Positions 57,622-64,000 of a stretch of 64,000 bases of DNA are shown here, piece after piece. The position numbers and the translations under genes are program-made. The notes under the pieces are model-generated. The model was given only the letters and a program-made list of their open reading frames with translations, was not told where the DNA came from and did no database searches. Source of the DNA: Panacagrimonas sp046594215 (lineage in GTDB: Bacteria > Pseudomonadota > Gammaproteobacteria > Nevskiales > Nevskiaceae); the NCBI GenBank assembly GCA_046594215.1, contig JBKJPX010000113.1, positions 1 to 64,000 on the forward strand, given 5' to 3'. Position 1 is the stretch's first letter. Each line of letters begins with the position of its first letter.

Positions 57622-60414
57622 ATGAATCTGTTTCCACGATCCCGTCCCGGCGCTGTCGCTGTGTCGGTCCTGCTGACGACGAGCACCATGCTGCTGTCTC
57701 CGGGCATCGCTTCCGCGCAGGGGGCCGCAGCTGAACCTGCAAAAGCTCCAGAGAACGTGGCTCCCGAGGCCGATACGATCGTCGTCACCGGCTCTCGCAT
57801 CAAGCGCGAGATCAACAAGCAGGGTCCAACGCCGGTCACCACGATCACGCAGGATCAGATCGACAAGCTCGGCTACACCACGGTCGAGGAGATTCTCGGC
57901 AACCTCACCAACAACGCGGGTGGCTCGTTCGGAACCGGACAGAGCTTCTCGTTCGCCAGGAGTACGCAGTCGATCGATCTGCGCGGCTTTGGCGCGGGAC
58001 GAACGCTCGTGCTGCTCGATGGCCGCCGCCTGCCGGTGTTCCCCCAGGGCCTGGGTGGCACGGACGCGTTCGTCGACCTGAGCAGCATTCCCGCCTCGCT
58101 CGTCGAAAGGGTCGAAATACTTCTCGACGGCGCGTCGGCTGTGTACGGATCCGACGCGATCAGCGGCGTGGTCAACATCATCACCAAGAAAAACCTGACC
58201 GGTTCCGAGATCGTCGCGCGCTACAGCGATACGGACGACGGTGGCGGCGCGGCCAGGCGCGTGCAGTTCCTGCAGGGATTGACCGCAGGCGAAACCTCCG
58301 TGCAGCTGGTCGGCGAGTACACCAAGCAGGACGTTCTCAAGTTCACGGATCGTGATTTCTCCGCCTCGGACTTCGGCAATGGAGGCAACGGCAGCGGCTT
58401 CGGCAACACCTTCATCGACGCCGAAACGGGCGCGTCGCTCGCGATCGACCCCAACTGCGGCCTCGCGGGCGGCGCGCTCGATGGCCGCGGCGTCGTCGTG
58501 GGATCGACCTGCCGATTCGACCGCTCCAAATACCGCCAGTGGATTTCGCCCAGTGAAAAGGGGTCCGTCTACCTGCGCCTCGACCGCGCCTTCGGCGAGA
58601 TGAAGGGCTTCGCGCGCCTCGGCGCGTCACGGAACCGCGTGGTGACCGAGCAGGAACCCAACGCCTATCAGGGAGGTGATTCGCTGTCGTTCACGTCGAA
58701 CCGACTCGTTCCCAACACGAGGTTCGATCCGAACTTCGGTCCCGGCTACGTGGCTCCTGGCGCGATCAACAATCCCACCACCGGCAGCGGCAACGAGCGC
58801 GGTGGCTTCTTCCTGCGCCGCCTCACCGAATATGGCCCGCGCGGGGGCGATGTGAGGACGCAGGCCTACAGTGGTTTGGTGGGGCTCGAGGGAGATATCG
58901 GCGCGTTCTCCTGGGATGTCGGCGTGCAGCACAACGAGATCAGGCTGGATGCGTCCACTCCCACGATCCTGAGTTCTGTCCTGGACAACGAGGTGTCGAA
59001 CGCCGGGCTCAACCTGTTTGAGCGCATCCCCGACGATGTCCTGGCGCGGACCCGGCACACGCAGACCGAAAAGGCGGTGTCGACCACGAACGGCGTCGAC
59101 GCCACGATCAGCGGCCCGATCGCCCCGGTTCAGTTGCCCGGCGGAGCGCTGAAGTTTGCGTTGCACGGCGACTTCGAAAAGCAGCGCTACAACGACAAAT
59201 TCGATGCCCTCTCCACCCTCGGCGACGTGTTTGACGGCAGTAACGGCGGCGGCGGCGACCGCAAGTACACGGGTGTCGGCCTCGAGTTCGTGGCGCCGGT
59301 GTTGCGCAACCTCGAGTTCGGAGCAGCTGGGCGCATCGACATGTACGCCGACGACTCGGAGACGGGCAAGGCCTTCAGCCCCAGCTTCCGCACGGCCTAT
59401 CGTCCGCTGGACATCGTGTTGCTGCGCGCGTCCTGGGGCAAGAGCTTCCGCGCGCCCGATCTGCAGCGCCTGTTCGGCGCCAACACGAATGCCTTCGAAG
59501 ACGTGATCGACACGCCGCTGTGCCTGCAGTCCGGCGGCACCCCGGGACAGGGAGCCGAGGTCTGCCAGGTCATCCAGAGCGTGCCGGAGGTGATCGGTTC
59601 GAACGAAAAGCTCAAGGAAGAGAAAGGCGAGAATTTCAACTTCGGCGTCGTCGTGGAGCCGGTGCGTGACCTCACGCTGCATCTGGACTACTACGAGATC
59701 AAACTCGACAACGTTGTGCAGGAACTCTCTGGGCAGCAGTTACTGGACGTCTGCGCGTCGAGCGGCGCGTTCTGCGACCAGATCACGCGCGCAACCTCCG
59801 GTCCCAACGTGGGGTTCCTTGGAAATTCGCAGACGGGCGGCGATACCACCGCGCTGATCCGCGCCAACGCGCAGAACCTGTCAAGCCAGGAAATCGCGGG
59901 CACGGACTTCGGCGCCCAGTACATCCTGCGTTTCGATCGCGCCGGCGTGTTCACCACCGATTTTTCTTGGTCGCATGTCCGATCGCTGAAGGTTCAGACG
60001 CAACCGGGCGACGACTTCGTCGAGCAGATCGGCTTCGGTCAGACCGTGTTGCTGCCGGAAGACCGTTACAGCCTGAGCACCGACTGGGACTATCTCCAGT
60101 ACGGCGTAACCGTTCGCATCGATCGCGTCGGCAAATATCCGGGCTCGAACGCCTTGACTGCGCCCGCGACGCACGACGAATTCGTCGATCCCTACACCAC
60201 GGTGAATCTGCAGGGCCGCGTCGACTTCGGAAAGTATGGATTGCTCCGCATTGGCATCGAGAACCTCTTCGACGAAGACTTCCCGCTCGATCCGACGTTC
60301 CTCGCCGACGCCGGCACGCCCACCGTGCAAAACCAGTTCCTCGGTGAGGCGACGTCCTACTTCGCCGATCCGCTCGGGCGCAGAGGCTACCTCCAGTACG
60401 AGATCAAGTTTTAA
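57622..60414 (+). CDS. TonB-dependent outer-membrane receptor (large, 930 aa)
   Basis: A 930-residue receptor with a signal peptide ending ASA-QG near residue 33, a TonB-box-like ADTIVVTGSRIKRE, the plug motifs (IDLRGFGAGRTLVLLDGRRL, VERVEILLDGASAVYGSDAI, SGVVNIITKK) and a full barrel that ends in the usual aromatic residue (YLQYEIKF). This subtype is abundant in xanthomonads, sphingomonads and relatives and takes up diverse organic substrates; the substrate here is unknown. GAGGGAGA precedes the ATG. A lipoprotein gene follows after 70 nt, probably in the same transcript. Confidence 0.93.
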   Translation: MNLFPRSRPGAVAVSVLLTTSTMLLSPGIASAQGAAAEPAKAPENVAPEADTIVVTGSRIKREINKQGPTPVTTITQDQIDKLGYTTVEEILGNLTNNAGGSFGTGQSFSFARSTQSIDLRGFGAGRTLVLLDGRRLPVFPQGLGGTDAFVDLSSIPASLVERVEILLDGASAVYGSDAISGVVNIITKKNLTGSEIVARYSDTDDGGGAARRVQFLQGLTAGETSVQLVGEYTKQDVLKFTDRDFSASDFGNGGNGSGFGNTFIDAETGASLAIDPNCGLAGGALDGRGVVVGSTCRFDRSKYRQWISPSEKGSVYLRLDRAFGEMKGFARLGASRNRVVTEQEPNAYQGGDSLSFTSNRLVPNTRFDPNFGPGYVAPGAINNPTTGSGNERGGFFLRRLTEYGPRGGDVRTQAYSGLVGLEGDIGAFSWDVGVQHNEIRLDASTPTILSSVLDNEVSNAGLNLFERIPDDVLARTRHTQTEKAVSTTNGVDATISGPIAPVQLPGGALKFALHGDFEKQRYNDKFDALSTLGDVFDGSNGGGGDRKYTGVGLEFVAPVLRNLEFGAAGRIDMYADDSETGKAFSPSFRTAYRPLDIVLLRASWGKSFRAPDLQRLFGANTNAFEDVIDTPLCLQSGGTPGQGAEVCQVIQSVPEVIGSNEKLKEEKGENFNFGVVVEPVRDLTLHLDYYEIKLDNVVQELSGQQLLDVCASSGAFCDQITRATSGPNVGFLGNSQTGGDTTALIRANAQNLSSQEIAGTDFGAQYILRFDRAGVFTTDFSWSHVRSLKVQTQPGDDFVEQIGFGQTVLLPEDRYSLSTDWDYLQYGVTVRIDRVGKYPGSNALTAPATHDEFVDPYTTVNLQGRVDFGKYGLLRIGIENLFDEDFPLDPTFLADAGTPTVQNQFLGEATSYFADPLGRRGYLQYEIKF

Positions 60415-60484
60415 GCGGTCGGACCAGTCACGCGCACCGGATCCGAGGCAGTTCGTGATCCGGCGGCGCAAGAAGGAGAAGTCC

Positions 60485-62215
60485 ATGTCGTACCTGTACT
60501 CGATGATCCGCCTCGCCCTGCTGGCCGCCCTCGGCACCGGCCTCGCCGCCTGCTCCGATCGCAATGACGCGGGCACGCCTGCCGGTCCTCCGCGCACCGA
60601 CCTCGGTGACGTTTTCGTGGTGACCTCCACCAACCGGATATTGAGCTACGCGCTCGCAACACCGGCTCAGCAACGCACTGCCGTCGCCATCACCGGGCTC
60701 GATGCGGGCGAAACGATCCTGGACATCGACGCCCGGCCCAAGCCGGCCGACAGTGACGGCACGCTGCGCCTGTACGCGCTGAGCAGCACCGGAAAGCTGC
60801 ACCTGCTCGACCCGGCGACGGGTGCCACGACCTTGGTCGGCACGCCGCTGGTACCCGCTGTTGGCGCGAACTACGCCATCGATTTCAATCCGCTGGTCGA
60901 CCGCCTGCGGGTGGTCAGCAGCACCGGCGACAACCTGCGCGTGAACCCGGACACCGGGGGACCGGCGGCCGCCGACACGGCCCTCGCGCGGGCGGACGCG
61001 GCCCCGCTCGGCGTCGCGGGTATCGCCTACTCGAACAACTTCGACGATGGCTGCGCCACGGCGCTGTATTACGTCGATCCGACCACTGACGAAGTCCTCA
61101 CCACCGCCAACCCCGGCGGCGGCGTCCTCACCTCGGTCGGCGCCCTGGGCGTGGACGCGACCGCCGTGGGCGGCGTGGACCTCGTCGGGGGTTCGGGCAA
61201 TGCGCTGTCCCTGCTCACCGTGGGCGGCACGCCCGGCCTGTACTTCATCAACCTCCAGACGGGTGCGGCGACGCTGCGAACGCCAGTGGCCGGACTCGGC
61301 GCGGGCGAGACTCCCGTGGGCCTGGCCAGCGTGATCGTGGACGGCGACCGTCCGCTGGGCGACACGGCCGCCGTGACCGCAGGCGACGCGCCCAAAATCG
61401 TCACGTTCAATCGCGCCGACCCGACGCGAATCTGCACCACGGCAGACCTCGCCATCCTCGACGCCGACGGCGAGCCGATCGATGGGCTCACTCTCAAGGG
61501 GATCGACGTCCGGCAGTCCGACGGAACGCTCTACGGCCTGGCGAGCGACGCGGACAATGGCGGCAGCATCGTGACGGTCGACCCTGCCACGGGCGAAGGC
61601 GCCGTAGTGCTCGAGAGCCTCGTGAGCAATGACGGGACCGGCACCGCCACGCCGGTCGTGCTGGACGGCGCGGCCTTCGGCGTGGACTTCAATCCCGTGG
61701 TCGACCGGCTGCGCATCGTCAGCAGCAGCGGTCAGAACCTGCGCGTGAACTTCGCCCCGATCGACGACCCGGCGACCACCACCGTCGACGAGTCGCAGTT
61801 CAACACCACCGTCGACGGCGCGCTGAACATCGGTGGCGTGACGCAGAGCAATGTCGCCGGCGCCGCCTACATCAACAGCGACCCCAGCGCCGCCGCTCCC
61901 ACCGTCACGCAGCTCTACTACGTGAAGGTCGACACCGACCAGTTGTTCACGACGACCTTGCCCAATGCCGGCACGCTCACGCTGGTGGGTGGCCTGGGGA
62001 TCGACGCGGATCTCGCGGCTGGCTTCGATATCCAGTTCGATGCCGCGGGGCCGGACAACACCGGCTTCCTGGTAACGAACGCGCCGGGCGTGACCACGTC
62101 CTCGCTATACAGCGTGAACCTGGGCACCGGCGCGGCCACGCTGGTGAACGGCATCGGGACCGGAGCCCTCGTTCCGCCCGGCCTGCTGAGCGCGGCGGCG
62201 GTCATCGCGCCATAG
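60485..62215 (+). CDS. DUF4394 domain lipoprotein
   Basis: A 576-residue predicted lipoprotein. A signal peptide ends with the lipobox GLAAC (Cys23). Two DUF4394-type beta-propeller-like halves follow, each with the same signature: NPLVDRLRVVSSTGDNLRVN in the first and NPVVDRLRIVSSSGQNLRVN in the second, with ALYYVDPTTDEVLTT and QLYYVKVDTDQLFTT later in each. The internal duplication is clear. Function of DUF4394 is unknown; position after a TonB receptor suggests a surface or periplasmic binding role. The ATG at 60485 is chosen for the signal peptide, and an AAGGAGAAG ribosome site lies just upstream. Confidence 0.9.
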   Translation: MSYLYSMIRLALLAALGTGLAACSDRNDAGTPAGPPRTDLGDVFVVTSTNRILSYALATPAQQRTAVAITGLDAGETILDIDARPKPADSDGTLRLYALSSTGKLHLLDPATGATTLVGTPLVPAVGANYAIDFNPLVDRLRVVSSTGDNLRVNPDTGGPAAADTALARADAAPLGVAGIAYSNNFDDGCATALYYVDPTTDEVLTTANPGGGVLTSVGALGVDATAVGGVDLVGGSGNALSLLTVGGTPGLYFINLQTGAATLRTPVAGLGAGETPVGLASVIVDGDRPLGDTAAVTAGDAPKIVTFNRADPTRICTTADLAILDADGEPIDGLTLKGIDVRQSDGTLYGLASDADNGGSIVTVDPATGEGAVVLESLVSNDGTGTATPVVLDGAAFGVDFNPVVDRLRIVSSSGQNLRVNFAPIDDPATTTVDESQFNTTVDGALNIGGVTQSNVAGAAYINSDPSAAAPTVTQLYYVKVDTDQLFTTTLPNAGTLTLVGGLGIDADLAAGFDIQFDAAGPDNTGFLVTNAPGVTTSSLYSVNLGTGAATLVNGIGTGALVPPGLLSAAAVIAP

Positions 62216-62489
62216 GTTTCGCACCGGACGAGGAACCGTTGTAGTAGTCCGGAAGAAGGCCAGGAACTCGGAGGGGCGGCGTGCGCGCTGTGGCGTCGCG
62301 TTCGAAGCAGGCCAGCGCGGCGTCTTTCGCCTCGCGAACGCTTGCACCGATGCCTGCAAGGCGTCGCGTGCGGAAGTGGACACGGTCATCTCGAAGTCCA
62401 TCCTCGCGATCCTCGAGGGAAATCATGCCTCGAAGCGGATGGACGAACTCGCCCGGCTCATCGCGCCCGAGCGTATCGACCTTTCGCCC
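62216..62489. other. intergenic region between convergent genes
   Basis: No gene is supported in these 274 nt. CCGGAC and GTCCGG lie at 62224-62252 separated by a long spacer, a possible weak stem after the DUF4394 gene, without a T-run. Confidence 0.4.
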
Positions 62490-64000
62490 TCAGTTCCCTT
62501 CCGGCGCGCCCTCGAGAATCCAGGCCAGCACCGTGTCGTAGCGGCTGCGGTCGCCGCCGGCGAGATCGAAGCCGGGTAACTTGCCGCCGTTGTGGTGGCG
62601 GCCGGTGGGCTTGGTCAGCAGCGGACTTTCTTCGGGTTCGTTGAAGTTGATGCGCGCGCGCACCTCGTCGTACAGGTCGCGGTTCTCGCCAGGAAGCGGT
62701 TCGGTGTAGAACACCGGCGGCAGCACCGCGCCGTTGCCGCCCGGCTTGTGGCAGGCCACGCAATCGTCCTGCAGGATCGGCTTGATGTCGGCCACAAATC
62801 GCAGCGCGGAGGGCGCGGGTGTCATCGCCGAGTCCACCGTCACGACGACGCGATCCGCGGGGCTCACCTGGCCGTTGCCGGAGACGACGAGTTCGAGCGC
62901 GTACGCGCCATCCGTGTCCGCGACGAGCTTCGTGCGCACCGACGTCGGCGCATCCAGGCTCGCGATCGATCCAGGCGGCTGCGACACGATGCGCCAGGCG
63001 TAGGACTGCGCGAGGCGGCTGGCGATGCCGCTGACGGCGATCGGACTGGGGGCGCGTCGATCGGGTCCGGCATTCGCGATCGGACGACCCGGGCGCAGCA
63101 CGGTGCCGTTGGCGGCGACGCGGCTGAACGTCGGAAGGAAGGACGCGATGCGCTCGATCGCCCCCGGCGTGTCAAAGAGATTCCGGTAGGGCACGAAGGC
63201 CAGCGGCATGCGCCCGCTGTCGTAGACGAGCGGCTCGATCTGCGCGGCGTGCCCGACGAACTTCGCGAAACTCGTGAAGTCGATATCGTTGTTGTCCTGC
63301 GTGCCCCGCAGCAGGTGGCAGGTGCGGCAGTTGTCCGCGACGACCTCGCGGTAGAGATTCTCGCTGCCTGCCGGCGGGTAGCCCGTGCCCGGGTCGTGCA
63401 CCCACCCGGTCGGGACATAGCTGTCGTTGAATACCGTCGCCACGCCGCAGGGATCGCCGCCGTACCACGCGGCGATCATCTCGCGCGCCAGGGTCGAGTT
63501 CCATGTGCCGGGCCGCGGCGTGGCACTGGGCTCGTAGGACTTCTGCACCTCGCAGTTGAAGGCCTTGAGGCCGACTTCCACCTCGGCCTGCGTGGCGCCC
63601 GCCTGCGTCGAGAACCCCAGCGTGTCGACGTCGATCGACTGCAGGTGACCGCGCGTATCACCGCTGTGCGGGAAGCGCCCGTCGGGCAGCAGGGGATCCG
63701 CGCGCCCGCCGTGGCAGGTGATGCAGGGAACCGGCATGCCCTTGTCGCCAAGGCTGTCCATATCCACGGCCACGCGACGCGTGTACGGCGGCTCGGGGTT
63801 GAAGGTGTAGAAGCGCACGAAGTAGTCGTCGCGGTCGCCGTTGGTGTCGCCGTCGCCGTCGACGTCGTCGGGGACGCCGTCACCGTTGGTGTCCACCGGC
63901 CCGTATTCGAGCGCATTGGTGCCGATGTGGAAGTCCTTGACCTCGCCCACCGCCGCGTCGAGGTTGATCGCGGTGTAATTCTGGCCGGGGACGTTCTGGA
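62490..64000 (-). CDS. triheme c-type cytochrome protein with calcium-type and PKD-like parts (5' end outside window)
   Basis: The frame is open to the right window edge, so the N-terminus and signal peptide are missing. Three CxxCH haem sites are seen: CITCHGG, CRTCHLLRG and CVACHKPGG. Near the visible start there is an Asp/Asn/Gly-rich stretch (DTNGDGVPDDVDGDGDTNGD) like thrombospondin-type-3 calcium repeats. Between haem sites 2 and 3 lies a PKD-like beta domain (SYAWRIVSQPPGSIASLD, YALELVVSGNGQVS). The last haem site is followed by LPGFDLAGGDRSRYDTVLAW, as in cytochromes that precede a terminal anchoring or redox partner domain. A periplasmic or outer-surface electron-transfer role is likely; the partner is unknown. 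Convergent with the DUF4394 gene. Confidence 0.88.
   Translation of the reverse strand, partial: QNVPGQNYTAINLDAAVGEVKDFHIGTNALEYGPVDTNGDGVPDDVDGDGDTNGDRDDYFVRFYTFNPEPPYTRRVAVDMDSLGDKGMPVPCITCHGGRADPLLPDGRFPHSGDTRGHLQSIDVDTLGFSTQAGATQAEVEVGLKAFNCEVQKSYEPSATPRPGTWNSTLAREMIAAWYGGDPCGVATVFNDSYVPTGWVHDPGTGYPPAGSENLYREVVADNCRTCHLLRGTQDNNDIDFTSFAKFVGHAAQIEPLVYDSGRMPLAFVPYRNLFDTPGAIERIASFLPTFSRVAANGTVLRPGRPIANAGPDRRAPSPIAVSGIASRLAQSYAWRIVSQPPGSIASLDAPTSVRTKLVADTDGAYALELVVSGNGQVSPADRVVVTVDSAMTPAPSALRFVADIKPILQDDCVACHKPGGNGAVLPPVFYTEPLPGENRDLYDEVRARINFNEPEESPLLTKPTGRHHNGGKLPGFDLAGGDRSRYDTVLAWILEGAPEGN

Noticed and set aside
62202..62579. Short frames in the gap before the cytochrome gene
   Set aside because: Frames on both strands lack ribosome sites and family resemblance, and they overlap each other.

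Overview
The window is high-GC DNA, very probably from a gammaproteobacterium. Supporting points are a type VI secretion system (T6SS) with a threonine-phosphorylation branch and a kinase fused to a formylglycine-generating-enzyme-like domain (a type best known from xanthomonads), hopanoid genes, and large TonB-dependent receptors. The genus cannot be read from the sequence.

Region 1 (1-7421) holds the end of an IS3-family transposase, a hopanoid side-chain gene set on the minus strand (hpnH, hpnB, hpnG, hpnA, transcribed in that order) and a divergent TonB-dependent receptor. A 45-bp copy of the IS3 right end lies at both borders of this block (292-336 and 7377-7421), so the block looks like an IS-bounded insertion or rearrangement. 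No squalene-hopene cyclase or squalene-synthesis genes are seen here.

Region 2 (7422-9930) is a loosely packed accessory stretch: a small unknown protein, an SRAP (YedK/HMCES-type) DNA-protein crosslink peptidase, a small Cys-containing protein, a clear Rho-independent terminator and an SRPBCC-fold protein.

Region 3 (10063-57229) is a nearly continuous T6SS locus on the plus strand. It opens with the phosphatase PppA and a 1510-residue kinase PpkA, an unknown membrane protein and a short haemagglutinin-tail-like protein. Next come tssA, tssB, tssC, hcp, a second hcp-like gene, tagJ, tssE, tssF, tssG and tssH(clpV), the order of the Pseudomonas aeruginosa H1-T6SS. Two related TPR-plus-methyltransferase genes follow, then a five-gene cassette (vgrG, DUF2169+pentapeptide, pentapeptide, DUF3540, DUF4150/PAAR-like) present twice in tandem. 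After that come a small FHA protein, a CHAP-type cysteine hydrolase (best effector candidate), a large FHA scaffold, tssJ, tssK, tssL with an OmpA domain, tssM and tagF. All core components of one machine are present, along with the post-translational control set PpkA/PppA/FHA/TagF.

Region 4 (57230-64000) holds a second TonB-dependent receptor followed by a DUF4394 lipoprotein, and, convergent to them, the 3' part of a gene for a triheme c-type cytochrome protein that runs off the right edge.

The most unusual points are the duplicated VgrG/DUF2169/pentapeptide/DUF3540/DUF4150 cassette without classical toxin genes, the paired TPR-methyltransferases inside the T6SS operon, a repeated threonine motif shared by PpkA, the small FHA protein and TssL, a VgrG with a glycine-zipper tail, and a CHAP enzyme with no evident immunity gene. 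No tRNA, rRNA or CRISPR array was recognised.
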